A stretch of DNA of 64,000 nt from Ralstonia sp. UNC404CL21Col (GCF_000620465.1 NZ_JIBE01000004.1:1302001-1366000), one strand, 5' to 3'. Shown: positions 53,941-62,722, numbered from the stretch's first letter. The notes: generated from the sequence alone by a model not told the origin. Numbers and translations: made by a program.

Positions 53941-54903
53941 ATGCCCGACTTCGCTCTTAAACTCGGAAACTTCCAGTTCAGGGATCTGGAGGTCCCTGAA
54001 AGCATCCCGTTTGGTGGGACGCAGAAACTCGCCATGCACGACTTGGTGGGTGGCACGCGCGTGATCGATTCGATGGGGGCGTTCTGCGGCCCCGTCGAAT
54101 GGTCCGGGTGGCTGCTCGGCAAGGATGCGTTGGCGCGTGCGCGGCAGTTGGACGATCTGCGCGAACGCGGCGCATCGTTGTTGCTGCAGTGGTCCGAAAT
54201 CTACTACGCCGTCGTCATTCGCGACTTTCGTGCGGATTTTCAGCGTGCCTACAAGATCCCGTACAAGATCACCTGCGAAGTGGCGAGCGATCTGTCGAAA
54301 TTTGCAGGCAGTGATGCAGACCAGAGCATCGATGGCCAGATCAAGAGCGATGCAGCGGCCGTGACGGACATGGGCAGCGCGATTGGCGACGGCACGTTGT
54401 CTGGCCTGATCGATTCGGCGAACTCGGCGATCGATACCGTAGCGAGTTTTGCCAACGCAGCGCAGTCAACACTCAGCAACGTCCTGCAGCAAGTGACAGC
54501 GGTGCGTGATCGTGCTCAAGCGCTGATCGCATCGGCCAATACCACGCTGACAAAGGTGACGACGCTGGGCGGCATCCTGCCGAATAACCCGGTATCGCAG
54601 CAGGTGGAAAAGCTGGCTGGCCAGATGACGTCGGCATTGAACCTGCCGGTGCTGGTTCAGCTTGATCGTGTTGCCGGCCGCATGCAGAAGAACATCGAGT
54701 CCGTCTACAAGAGCGCCAAGCATGTGGTGACGGTGGGTGGCGATCTCATGAAGATGGCGGCCAAGGAATACAACGACGCGATGGCGTGGACGAGCCTGGC
54801 AAAGGCGAACCCGGATCTCCTGTGGGACCCGCTTGTGCAAGGGGTGAAAAACCTGATCGTGCCACCCAACAAGGACCGTGCCGGCGGCTTGCCAAAGCCC
54901 TAG
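53941..54903 (+). CDS. Baseplate/tail protein at the Mu gp43 position
   Basis: 320 residues. The N-terminal half (GGTQKLAMHDLVGGTRVIDS; MGAFCGPVEWSGWLLGKDAL) resembles small baseplate-hub proteins such as XkdP or the N domain of DNA circularisation proteins; the rest is helical. In Mu this place is held by gene 43 (N). It is a likely hub-tube connector. Confidence 0.7.
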   Translation: MPDFALKLGNFQFRDLEVPESIPFGGTQKLAMHDLVGGTRVIDSMGAFCGPVEWSGWLLGKDALARARQLDDLRERGASLLLQWSEIYYAVVIRDFRADFQRAYKIPYKITCEVASDLSKFAGSDADQSIDGQIKSDAAAVTDMGSAIGDGTLSGLIDSANSAIDTVASFANAAQSTLSNVLQQVTAVRDRAQALIASANTTLTKVTTLGGILPNNPVSQQVEKLAGQMTSALNLPVLVQLDRVAGRMQKNIESVYKSAKHVVTVGGDLMKMAAKEYNDAMAWTSLAKANPDLLWDPLVQGVKNLIVPPNKDRAGGLPKP

Positions 54904-54927
54904 CGAGCCGCTTTCATCAACCAGACA

Positions 54928-54950
54928 GCCCCGCAGCGCGGGGCTTTTTT
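54928..54950 (+). terminator. Terminator-like hairpin overlapping the next ribosome site
   Basis: Perfect 7-bp stem GCCCCGC/GCGGGGC, AGC loop, six T, with the ATG only three bases later. No separate Shine-Dalgarno is seen, so the hairpin can hide translation start as well as end transcription. Confidence 0.7.
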
Positions 54951-54953
54951 CTT

Positions 54954-56045
54954 ATGAGCCTGAACAAGCTACCCGTGATCGCCGGTGTGCGGCAACCGCG
55001 CTCGATCGTGAAGGTCGGCGGCGAGCGCATTCCGGCGTGTGTGAGCTGGTCGGTCCTGAGCAATTCGTACGAGCAGGCGGATACGTTCCAGGTCACGTTG
55101 GCAACAGCTGCCTTGCCGCCAGATCGCGATGCGAACTGGTTTTCCGGTCAGCGTGAATTGCTGGTCGAGATCTTCGCCGGCTTTCCCTCGAACCCCATGC
55201 AGTACGACGAGGCTAATCTCGAAAGCCTGATCTATGGCCGTGTCGACGGCGTCGAGCTGGATCCGGTTTCCGCCCAGCTCACGCTGAGCGGCCGCGATTT
55301 GACCGCGCTATTTATCGACGAGAAGGTCACGTTGCAGTTCCAGAACCTGACTGCCTCGGACGTGGCTGCGCGGCTGGCGAGTGCGCATGGTTTGCAGGTT
55401 GCAGGGCCGCCGACCAAACAGCGCATCGGTAAAGCCTATGCGCATGACAACGTAAGCCTGACGCATCAGCAAACCGAGTGGGATTTGCTGGCAGCGCTGG
55501 CGCGGGCCGAAGGGTTTATCTGTTACGTGGCCGGCAAGACGCTGCACTTCGAACCGCGTCCGCCGGCCGCTGCGGAACCGTACGAGCTGCGTTGGGGGCG
55601 CGATGAGAAAGGCAACGCCCAGGCCAACACGGCAACCCTGCAACTGTCGCGCGATCTGACGGTTGCAAAAGGCGTCACGGTCGAAGCACGCTCGTGGAAT
55701 GCGAAGCAGGGCAAGCGATTCTCCGCCCGCTACACCAATGCGCCAGGTGGCGATCAGGGCCAGAAGCCGACGCACACCGTGGAGCGCAATGGACTCGACC
55801 AGGCCGGAGTCAAGCGCCTGGCCAAGCAGAAGTACGACGAAGTCGCACAGCACGAAATGAAGCTACGCGCCCGCCTGCCTGCAGATCAAATCCTCACGCC
55901 CACCGACACGCTCCGTCTGACAGGTACGGGCACCGGTTTCGATCAGGACTACCTCATCGACAGCATCACACGCAGCATGAGCCTGAGCGAGGGCTATGTG
56001 ATGGACATATCGGCCAAGAACATCAACAAGGGAACGAGCACATGA
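54954..56045 (+). CDS. Baseplate hub protein (gpD/Mu gp44 family)
   Basis: 363 residues from MSLNKLPVIAGVRQPR. Phage late control gene D/gp27-like hub: GRDLTALFIDEKVTLQFQNL, LTHQQTEWDLLAALARAEGF and EPYELRWGRDEKGNAQ. The hub joins tube and spike. It overlaps the spike gene by 4 bp. Confidence 0.88.
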   Translation: MSLNKLPVIAGVRQPRSIVKVGGERIPACVSWSVLSNSYEQADTFQVTLATAALPPDRDANWFSGQRELLVEIFAGFPSNPMQYDEANLESLIYGRVDGVELDPVSAQLTLSGRDLTALFIDEKVTLQFQNLTASDVAARLASAHGLQVAGPPTKQRIGKAYAHDNVSLTHQQTEWDLLAALARAEGFICYVAGKTLHFEPRPPAAAEPYELRWGRDEKGNAQANTATLQLSRDLTVAKGVTVEARSWNAKQGKRFSARYTNAPGGDQGQKPTHTVERNGLDQAGVKRLAKQKYDEVAQHEMKLRARLPADQILTPTDTLRLTGTGTGFDQDYLIDSITRSMSLSEGYVMDISAKNINKGTST

Positions 56046-56710
56046 TCCAGCAGCTTCGCAACCAGATGGTGCTCGCCGCGATGATGGCGCAGTCCAATCG
56101 CGCAGAGAACCGCATGGGCATCGTCACCAGCTACGACCCCGGGACGGCGTCTGCGCGGGTACGCCTCCAACCTGAAGACCCCGCCGACCCAGCGCGCTCG
56201 CTGACCGGCTGGATGCCCGTTGCCTCTGCCTGGGTCGGCAATGGCTGGGGTATCGATGCGCCGGTCAGCCCGGGCGATCAGGTGGAGGTGCAGTTTCTGG
56301 GCGGCGACATCGAGAACGGCTACATCTGCGCGCGTTTGTTCAGCGATCAGGCGCGGCCGACCGGTGCGCAGTCGGGCGAGTTCTTTCTGACGCACGCGTC
56401 GGGCTCCAAGCTGCAGTTTCACAACGACGGCACGGTTACGCTCATCAGCGCGGGCACGCTCAGCAGCCAGGCGCCGCAGTGGAATCACAAGGGCCCAGTG
56501 CAGATCGACGGCGCGTTGCTGGTCACACAAACCATCACCGGACAAGCCGGCATGGCGGTGTCGGGCAACAACGGCACCGGCAACTCGATGAGCATCAGCG
56601 GCAATACGCAGTTCAGCGGTCAGGTCTCGGCAAATGGGCACCGGATCGACGATACGCATCGCCATACCGGTGTGCAGCCCGGGGCCGGCAATACAGGGAG
56701 CGTGGCATGA
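56042..56710 (+). CDS. Baseplate spike protein (gpV/Mu gp45 family)
   Basis: 222 residues. N-terminal OB-fold region (RMGIVTSYDPGTASARVRLQ; VASAWVGNGWGIDAPVSPGD), then beta-helix-like repeats. The tip has the DTHRHTGVQPGAGNTG sequence with the HxH pair that binds iron in gpV-type spikes. It punctures the target outer membrane. Confidence 0.92.
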   Translation: MIQQLRNQMVLAAMMAQSNRAENRMGIVTSYDPGTASARVRLQPEDPADPARSLTGWMPVASAWVGNGWGIDAPVSPGDQVEVQFLGGDIENGYICARLFSDQARPTGAQSGEFFLTHASGSKLQFHNDGTVTLISAGTLSSQAPQWNHKGPVQIDGALLVTQTITGQAGMAVSGNNGTGNSMSISGNTQFSGQVSANGHRIDDTHRHTGVQPGAGNTGSVA

Positions 56711-57087
56711 CGCAGCAACTTCTGAACGACGTGAACCACTGGGTGGGGGGCGACATGACCGTGTCGCCCACTGGCGATCTAGGCCTTGCCAGTGCCGACC
56801 TGCGGACGCAGCAACGCATCGTGCGGCGCCTCGTCACCAACCCGGGCGACTACATCTTCCACACCGACTACGGCGCGGGGCTGCCGCAGAAGATCGGCGA
56901 GACGCTCGACGTGCCCGCGCTGCGGGGGTTGATCCGCTCGCAAATCCTGCAGGAAACCGGGGTCGCGCAAGACCCGGAGCCGCAGGTGGACGTGGCCGCC
57001 ATCACAGGCGGCGTGAGCGTGCGCATCTTGTACAGCAGCGCGATTACGCGCGAGCCGGTGTCCCTTCAATTCAATGTGAGCAAGTGA
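56707..57087 (+). CDS. Baseplate wedge protein (gpW/gp25-like, Mu gp46)
   Basis: 126 residues; start overlaps the spike stop by 4 bp (ATGA). RTQQRIVRRLVTNPGDYIFH, TDYGAGLPQKIGE and LRGLIRSQILQETGVAQDPE are typical for gp25/Mu gp46 proteins. It belongs to the inner wedge. Confidence 0.9.
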   Translation: MTQQLLNDVNHWVGGDMTVSPTGDLGLASADLRTQQRIVRRLVTNPGDYIFHTDYGAGLPQKIGETLDVPALRGLIRSQILQETGVAQDPEPQVDVAAITGGVSVRILYSSAITREPVSLQFNVSK

Positions 57088-57088
57088 T

Positions 57089-58219
57089 ATGTCCATTCAG
57101 ACGCAAGACTGGGTGACGCTCGTGCGCAACCAGGTGGCGGCCATCCAGGGCTACGCCAAGGTGCTGGTCGACTTGACCGTCGGATCGGTGCTGCGCGCCG
57201 TCGTTGAGGCCAATGCGGCGGTCACGGTGTGGCTGCAAGGGTTGATCCTGCAGGTGCTGGCGATTACCCGGGCGGCAACCTCGAGCGGCGCCGATCTCGA
57301 TACGTGGATGGCCGATTTCGGCTTGACACGCCTGGCCGCCGTGCCGGCCACGGGCAGCGTCACGTTCTCACGCTTCACGGTCACGCAGCAAGTGCTGGTG
57401 CCGCTGACGGCGGTGGTGCAGACGGGCGACGGCACGCAGCAGTTCAATGTGGTGATCGATACGACCAACCCCGCCTATAGCGCCACGCTTGGCGGCTATG
57501 TGATTGCCGCCGGTACGGCCAATGTGAGCGTGCCGGTCCAGGCCGTCACGCCGGGCGCAGCGGGCAATGCGGTGGCGGGCGCGGTGTCCACCATCGTAGG
57601 TGCCATCTCCGGTGTGGATACCGTGAGCAATGCAGCGGCCTTCGTCAACGGCGCGGATGCGGAGCCCGATACCGCATTCCGTTCGCGCTTTATCGCCTAT
57701 GTTGCGAGTCTGTCGAAGGCGACGAAGACGGCTATCGGCTCCGCCATCGCCAGCGTCAAGCAGGGGCTGACGTATGTGATCCTGGAGAACCAGACCTACG
57801 CCGGCCTGCCGCAGAACGGCACGTTCATCGTGATCGTCGACGACGGCACGGGCGCGCCTACGTCAACGCTGCTTGTCAGCGTAAGCAACGCCGTGGATGC
57901 CGTGCGCCCTGTGACGAGCACGTTCTACGTATACGGACCTGTCGTCGTCAACGCCACTGTATCCATGAGTATCAGCACGGCCGCCGGCTACACGCATCAG
58001 GCCATTGCTGTACAGGTGCAGGCGGCTTTGCTGGCCTACATCAACAGCCTGCCGTTGGGTGCGGCGTTGACGTATTCGCGGCTGGCGCAGGTGGCGTATG
58101 ACGCGTCGCCGGCCGTCACCAACGTCACGAATACGCTGCTCAACGGCAGCACGGCAGACCTGCCGGCCACGAGCCTGCAGGTCATCAAAACCACGGCCAA
58201 CTCGATCACGGTGACGTAA
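57089..58219 (+). CDS. Baseplate J family protein (Mu gp47)
   Basis: 376 residues. AATSSGADLDTWMADFGLTR, VTPGAAGNAVAGAVSTIVGA and ADAEPDTAFRSRFIAYVASL are the baseplate J signatures. It forms the wedge between gp46 and gp48. Its stop overlaps the next start (TAATG). Confidence 0.93.
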   Translation: MSIQTQDWVTLVRNQVAAIQGYAKVLVDLTVGSVLRAVVEANAAVTVWLQGLILQVLAITRAATSSGADLDTWMADFGLTRLAAVPATGSVTFSRFTVTQQVLVPLTAVVQTGDGTQQFNVVIDTTNPAYSATLGGYVIAAGTANVSVPVQAVTPGAAGNAVAGAVSTIVGAISGVDTVSNAAAFVNGADAEPDTAFRSRFIAYVASLSKATKTAIGSAIASVKQGLTYVILENQTYAGLPQNGTFIVIVDDGTGAPTSTLLVSVSNAVDAVRPVTSTFYVYGPVVVNATVSMSISTAAGYTHQAIAVQVQAALLAYINSLPLGAALTYSRLAQVAYDASPAVTNVTNTLLNGSTADLPATSLQVIKTTANSITVT

Positions 58220-58887
58220 TGGCAACCGGTGACCAACAAGACATCTTCGCGCGCATACGCGGGTATCTGCCGCGCTGGTTTGGCGATGCGGCGCAGTCGC
58301 CGATCATCAACGGGCTGCTGCAGGGCCTGGCTTATAGCGGTGCCTACGTCTACAGCCTGTATGCCTATGCGAAGCAGCAGACGCGCATCCTGACCGCCTC
58401 CGATGGCTGGCTCGACATGATTGCGGCGGATTTCTTCGGCCTGTCGATCAAGCGCAGGGCCGGGCAGTCCGACGCATCGTTTCGCGCCAACATCGTCGCC
58501 AACCTGTTTCGTGAACGCGGCACGCGCAACGCGATCATCCGCGTGCTGACCGATCTGACCGGGCGCGCGCCAACCGTCATCGAACCAAGCCGACCCGCAG
58601 ACTGCGGCGCCTACGATGCGCCCAACAGCGGCTACGGCATGGCGGGTGCATATGGGCAGGTCTCGCTCACGTATCAGGCCTTTGTGCAGGCGTATCGGCC
58701 GCTCGGCAGCGGCATCCCGAACGTGGCCGGCTACAGCATCGTCACCACCGGCTACAGCGCGCCGTCGCAAGGCGAATACGTTGACGCGTCGATGAGCAGC
58801 AACACCGTGTCCGACGCTGACATCTACGCCGCCATCGAATCGGTGCGGCCAGCGGCCTCGATCATCTGGACGCGCATCAGCTCCTAG
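58219..58887 (+). CDS. Baseplate wedge / tail protein I-like (Mu gp48)
   Basis: 222 residues. DIFARIRGYLPRWFGDAAQS, SDGWLDMIAADFFGLSIKRR and RERGTRNAIIRVLTDLTGRA match tail protein I-type wedge components. It links the wedge to the fibre. Confidence 0.85.
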   Translation: MATGDQQDIFARIRGYLPRWFGDAAQSPIINGLLQGLAYSGAYVYSLYAYAKQQTRILTASDGWLDMIAADFFGLSIKRRAGQSDASFRANIVANLFRERGTRNAIIRVLTDLTGRAPTVIEPSRPADCGAYDAPNSGYGMAGAYGQVSLTYQAFVQAYRPLGSGIPNVAGYSIVTTGYSAPSQGEYVDASMSSNTVSDADIYAAIESVRPAASIIWTRISS

Positions 58888-58919
58888 GTGCGCACACACG
58901 CCTTCCTAACCACCGACAG

Positions 58920-58947
58920 CCCGGCACTACGCCGGGTTTTTTCTTTT
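58920..58947 (+). terminator. Terminator-like hairpin before the tail fibre gene
   Basis: Stem CCCGGC/GCCGGG, 5-nt loop, TTTTTTCTTTT leading straight to GGAG of the fibre gene. Confidence 0.7.
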
Positions 58948-58958
58948 GGAGAACAGTC

Positions 58959-60614
58959 TTGGATCGTCAGATTGTCTACAGCGGCCAGGTGCCGCAAACC
59001 ACGGACCTGCTGAACACGAACCGGCAGACCATGATCGCGCTGGCAAAGCTCTGCGCTGATCTGTTCGGCACGTCCACCGTCATCTCGGGCCTGGGCTGCG
59101 TGCCCACCACGCCCGCCTCGATGAGCGTGACCGTCAACCCAGGGCAAATCTATCAGCTTGCCAATGTGGACGGCACGCCGTACAGCGCGCTGCCGCAAGA
59201 TACCGCGCACAGCCTGCTGAAGCAGGGGATCCTGATGGACGCGCAGTCCTTCGTCCTTGCGGCGCCGGCCACGTCGGGCTATAGCCAGAACTACCTGATC
59301 CAGGCGGCCTACCTTGAGAGCGACGTCAACAACGTCGTGCTGCCGTACTACAACAGCGCGAATCCGTCGCAAGCGTTCAACGGGCCGGGCGGCAGTGGCA
59401 ATGCGCAGCCGACCACGCGGGCGGGGCAAGTGTCGTTGCAGCTCGTGGCCGGCACCGCCGCAGCCACCGGCACGCAGACGACGCCTGCGGTAACGGCCGG
59501 CTATGTTGGTCTGGCGGTCGTCACGGTAGCCAACGGCCAGAGCACGATCACCAACGCCAGCATCGTCCCGTATCCGAACGCGCCGACCGCACCGACGGGC
59601 GGCTTCCTTGCAGCTATTGGTGAGCGATATTCCAGCATTCAGAACGTCGCCATATCGAGCACGCTCAGCACGGCGGCGCTCGGCGCACTGGTGAACGTCA
59701 CGGCCACTGGCCAGACCGTCACGCTGCCCCCCGCATCGAACTGCCCCAACGGCACGAGCATCTGCGTGACGTACATGCAGGCGAGCGGTTCGACGACCGT
59801 CACGCGCAATGGCACCGACACGCTGGCGTTCGGCCAAGGCAGCAGCGCAAACAGCCTCACGCTCAATCCCGGCGAGGCGGTGCAGTTTGTGTCGAACGGC
59901 GTGAATGGATGGGTCAGTGCCGGCCAGACGTTGACGACGGGGGTGACGCCTGCGCAGTTTGATAACAGTACGAAGTTGGCTACGACGGCGTTTGTGAAGA
60001 CCGCAGGTCTACAGCTGGGGGACTACGTCGGGTTCAGCGTGAGCACCACATTGCCTGCATCAGTCTGCGGCAAAGTGGTCACGGTTGTGGGTAACGGAAT
60101 CACGTTGACATTGCCTCTGCTGTCGTCGGTTCCCGTTGGATCAACCATCACCTTTCACCCAGGTGGTGCTTCAGGAACCGTCATTCAGCGTCAAGGTGCG
60201 GACAATATCTTTGGCGCCGGTGGGAATGTGGCGTCGTTTCCATTGGGGGGGACCGATTCAGTCACCCTGCTTGCCTCGACCATTAGCTGGATTCCGATTT
60301 CGGGCTCTGGGCAGGCCCAGTTTTCATCTTTTTTTGGGGCGTCGCTGCAGGGGAACGGTTATCAAAAGCTGCCAAGTGGATTGATTTTCCAATGGGGGAT
60401 GAACCAGGGAACTACAGCGTCCTATCAGACGTATTCGTTTCCGATTGCATTCCCGAACAACGTCTACTCGATGGTTGCCACCACCAACAACGTCACTACG
60501 TTGTATACCGGCCGCGTCAACGTCCTTTCACTTTCACAATTCCAAATCGGTAACTCCAACGGTCAGGGATCGTGGGCCGCCGACTTCGTTTCCTGGACTG
60601 CAATTGGACGCTAA
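58959..60614 (+). CDS. Tail fibre protein
   Basis: 551 residues from a TTG that follows GGAG by 7 bases. The N-terminal half attaches to the baseplate; a linker TPAQFDNSTKLATTAFVKTA is shared with many phage fibres. Two related segments occur (around VTLPPASNCPNGTSICVTYM and LTLPLLSSVPVGSTITFHPG). The C-terminus (NGYQKLPSGLIFQWGMNQGT; FPIAFPNNVYSMVATT) resembles gp53-like receptor-binding domains. The DNA from about 60000 looks more AT-rich than the rest. It determines target range. Confidence 0.88.
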   Translation: MDRQIVYSGQVPQTTDLLNTNRQTMIALAKLCADLFGTSTVISGLGCVPTTPASMSVTVNPGQIYQLANVDGTPYSALPQDTAHSLLKQGILMDAQSFVLAAPATSGYSQNYLIQAAYLESDVNNVVLPYYNSANPSQAFNGPGGSGNAQPTTRAGQVSLQLVAGTAAATGTQTTPAVTAGYVGLAVVTVANGQSTITNASIVPYPNAPTAPTGGFLAAIGERYSSIQNVAISSTLSTAALGALVNVTATGQTVTLPPASNCPNGTSICVTYMQASGSTTVTRNGTDTLAFGQGSSANSLTLNPGEAVQFVSNGVNGWVSAGQTLTTGVTPAQFDNSTKLATTAFVKTAGLQLGDYVGFSVSTTLPASVCGKVVTVVGNGITLTLPLLSSVPVGSTITFHPGGASGTVIQRQGADNIFGAGGNVASFPLGGTDSVTLLASTISWIPISGSGQAQFSSFFGASLQGNGYQKLPSGLIFQWGMNQGTTASYQTYSFPIAFPNNVYSMVATTNNVTTLYTGRVNVLSLSQFQIGNSNGQGSWAADFVSWTAIGR

Positions 60615-60617
60615 ATC

Positions 60618-61181
60618 ATGAAAAAATTCGCAGCATACGATTCCCAAGGCCACATCACCGCCTACTACGACAGTATCGACAGCCCGGTTCCTCCCAGCGT
60701 GACCAACGTCATCGAGATTACACAAGACGAATGGCTCGCCTGTATCAATCAGCCCGGCTACACAGTGGTGAACGGTGCATTGGTCTCACCATTGCCGCCG
60801 ACGAATAAGGAACTGCTGGCAAAAGCGAAAGCGTTGCAAACCACCAAAGCCAGCACCGCCTGCGCCTCAGCCCTCACCACCGGTTTCCCCTCATCCGCAC
60901 TCGGCACAGCGCATATCTACCCATCCCAAGACGACGACCAACGCAACCTCCAAAGCGCCGTCAGCGCCGCGGTTGCCGCACCGTCAAACTGGACGACACC
61001 CATCTGGTGCGCCAACAGCAGCGATGCCTGGTCCTTCACGGCGCACACCACCGCGCAAGTCCAGCAAGTCAACGCCGACTGGCTGGCCCATCGCGTTGCC
61101 ACGCAGCAGAAATACGCCGATCTGATCGCCAGGATCAACGCTGCAACCAGCATTGCAGAGGTGCAAACCATCGACTGGTAA
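60618..61181 (+). CDS. Tail fibre assembly chaperone (DUF4376-like)
   Basis: 187 residues. An N-terminal fibre-assembly type domain (KKFAAYDSQGHITAYYDSID) is followed by a DUF4376-like part (TPIWCANSSDAWSFTAHTTA, QVQQVNADWLAHRVATQQKY). It is 3 bp after the fibre stop. It likely helps folding or attaching of the fibre. Confidence 0.8.
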   Translation: MKKFAAYDSQGHITAYYDSIDSPVPPSVTNVIEITQDEWLACINQPGYTVVNGALVSPLPPTNKELLAKAKALQTTKASTACASALTTGFPSSALGTAHIYPSQDDDQRNLQSAVSAAVAAPSNWTTPIWCANSSDAWSFTAHTTAQVQQVNADWLAHRVATQQKYADLIARINAATSIAEVQTIDW

Positions 61182-61203
61182 GCACACCCATCTCAGCAAC
61201 ACA

Positions 61204-61226
61204 GCCCGCCTTTGCGCGGGCTTTTT
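61204..61226 (+). terminator. Terminator-like hairpin before the holin gene
   Basis: Stem GCCCGC/GCGGGC, loop CTTTGC, five T, eight bases before GGGAG of the next gene. It separates tail and lysis modules. Confidence 0.7.
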
Positions 61227-61243
61227 CATTTCCGGGAGACACC

Positions 61244-61654
61244 ATGTCAGAACCCATTACCAGCACCGCCGCAGCGGGGGTTGCCGGTGCGGCGGCCTTC
61301 AAGGCGCTTGGCGGGTTCGCAGCCGTGGCCGGCGCTGCGACTGTGCTCGCCACCATCGTCGTCATGGTGATGACGTTGCCGCGCGCTCGCGGCGAGTGGG
61401 CCGTTGCGCTGATCTCGACGGTCATCGCCAGCCTGGGCGGCGGCGCCACCGTCATCCAGTACTTCGGGGTGGCGCATTGGATCGGCTCGAGCAACGGCGC
61501 CATGGCGCTCGGCGGCATCTATTTCATCTGCGGCCTGCCCGGCTGGGCGTTTGTGCGCTGGGTCTTCAACTTCATCAACAAGCGGCGCGATGCCGACCTC
61601 GCCGAGGTCGTCGACGACGTGCGCGAGTCCCTGCATAAGGCAAACCATGGCTGA
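61244..61654 (+). CDS. Putative holin
   Basis: 136 residues from MSEPITSTAAAGVAG. Three hydrophobic segments (AAVAGAATVLATIVVMVMTL; WAVALISTVIASLGGGATVI; ALGGIYFICGLPGWAFVRWV) and a charged C-terminal tail. Position before the endolysin indicates a holin that opens the inner membrane. It overlaps the endolysin gene by 8 bp. Confidence 0.75.
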   Translation: MSEPITSTAAAGVAGAAAFKALGGFAAVAGAATVLATIVVMVMTLPRARGEWAVALISTVIASLGGGATVIQYFGVAHWIGSSNGAMALGGIYFICGLPGWAFVRWVFNFINKRRDADLAEVVDDVRESLHKANHG

Positions 61655-62210
61655 ACCGCTTCTGACCGCGGCGCAACTGCGCGCCGTCATGCCCAACGCC
61701 GGCGGGCGCGCCGATGTGTTCGCCCCCATCCTGGCCGATGTGCTGTTGTTTCGGCAGATCAGCACGCCCGCACGCATCGCCGCGTTCCTCGCCCAGGTCG
61801 GGCACGAATCGGGGCAACTGCGTTACGTGCGCGAACTGTGGGGCCCGACACCTGCGCAGCGCGGCTATGAAGGGCGCTCCGATCTCGGCAACACGCAACC
61901 CGGCGACGGCAAGCGCTATCTCGGGCGCGGCCTCATTCAGATCACCGGACGCGCCAACTACCGTGCCTGCGGTATCGCGCTGGGCCTCGATCTGGAAGCG
62001 CAGCCCGAGCTGCTCGAGACGCCCGCGCACGCCACGGCATCGGCCGCGTGGTTCTGGCTGACCAACGGGCTCAACCGCTTTGCCGATCAGGAGACCGACA
62101 CCGCGTTTGTGCAGCTCACGCGCCGCATCAATGGCGGCACGAACGGCCTGGATGATCGGCGCGCGCTGTGGTTGCGCGCCCGCGCTGTGCTGACTGGAGG
62201 GGCTGCCTGA
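61647..62210 (+). CDS. GH19-type endolysin
   Basis: 187 residues from MAEPLLTAAQLRAVMP. Family 19 glycoside hydrolase: IAAFLAQVGHESGQLRYVRE has the catalytic Glu, with KRYLGRGLIQITGRANYRAC and VQLTRRINGGTNGLDDR. No signal peptide, so it needs the holin. It cleaves peptidoglycan to release tailocin particles. Confidence 0.93.
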   Translation: MAEPLLTAAQLRAVMPNAGGRADVFAPILADVLLFRQISTPARIAAFLAQVGHESGQLRYVRELWGPTPAQRGYEGRSDLGNTQPGDGKRYLGRGLIQITGRANYRACGIALGLDLEAQPELLETPAHATASAAWFWLTNGLNRFADQETDTAFVQLTRRINGGTNGLDDRRALWLRARAVLTGGAA

Positions 62211-62722
62211 TGAGCCTGTTCGACCCGCGCTTCTGGGCCAGCGCCTTCCTGGCGTTGGTGCTCACCTTTGGCCTCGGCTATGGGGCTGGCGATCTGCATC
62301 GGCTTCGGGTCGAGCGATCCCACGCGTTGCAAGCCAAGGTGGCCGCCGCGCAAACAGAAACCCGCCAGGCCAACGTCAGCGCCCAGGTGGCTGATCAAGC
62401 CGCCCAGGCTCAGACGCGCATCCAGACCGTCTTCCGAGACCGCATCCTTTACCGAGACCGTGAGGTGCCCCATGAAATCGTTGTGCACGACGACGCTGCT
62501 TGCCGCATCCCAGGCCGTTTTGTCGGCATGTGGAACTCCGCCAACCGCGCCGAGCTTCCCACTGCCGCCGGCCTCCTTGATGAAGCCCCCAGTGGCGTTG
62601 TCCTCTCTGACGTTGAAGCCCAGCACGAGCGCGAGGCCGAAGCTTTCCACAGCAACGCCCGGCAACTGAAAGACTTGCAGGATTGGGTGACTCAGCAGGA
62701 GGAGGCCGCGAAGCCTCAATAG
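62210..62722 (+). CDS. Rz-like inner-membrane spanin
   Basis: 170 residues from MSLFDPRFWASAFLAL; start overlaps the endolysin stop (TGATG). An N-terminal membrane anchor and an Ala/Gln-rich coiled coil (QAKVAAAQTETRQANVSAQV) typify i-spanins. With Rz1 it fuses inner and outer membranes in the last lysis step. Confidence 0.85.
   Translation: MSLFDPRFWASAFLALVLTFGLGYGAGDLHRLRVERSHALQAKVAAAQTETRQANVSAQVADQAAQAQTRIQTVFRDRILYRDREVPHEIVVHDDAACRIPGRFVGMWNSANRAELPTAAGLLDEAPSGVVLSDVEAQHEREAEAFHSNARQLKDLQDWVTQQEEAAKPQ
62472..62669 (+). CDS. Rz1-like outer-membrane spanin, nested in Rz
   Basis: 65 residues, wholly inside Rz in the +1 frame. MKSLCTTTLLAASQAVLSAC is a lipoprotein signal with lipobox LSAC at residue 20; the mature part is Pro-rich (GTPPTAPSFPLPPAS), as in Rz1. 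A GAGG site precedes the ATG. Confidence 0.85.
   Translation: MKSLCTTTLLAASQAVLSACGTPPTAPSFPLPPASLMKPPVALSSLTLKPSTSARPKLSTATPGN

Larger units (their letters stand above)
45687..62722. mobile_element. Mu-like R-type tailocin (contractile phage tail) locus
   Basis: A repressor, two small regulators, complete contractile tail, fibre, and lysis cassette in Mu-type order. There are no capsid, portal, terminase, transposase or integrase genes and no attachment sites visible. It is therefore best read as a domesticated tail-like bacteriocin that punctures related bacteria and is released by lysis, rather than a live prophage. Ends are set by operator-like repeats on the left and the Rz gene on the right. 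Confidence 0.85.

Noticed and set aside
54786-54953. A 56-codon upstream extension of the hub protein
   Set aside because: It overlaps the previous gene and the terminator-like hairpin; the hub homology begins at MSLNKLPV.
45687-62722. Intact Mu-like prophage
   Set aside because: No transposase, integrase, portal, terminase, protease or capsid gene is present and no end repeats are visible; a tailocin explains the gene set better.
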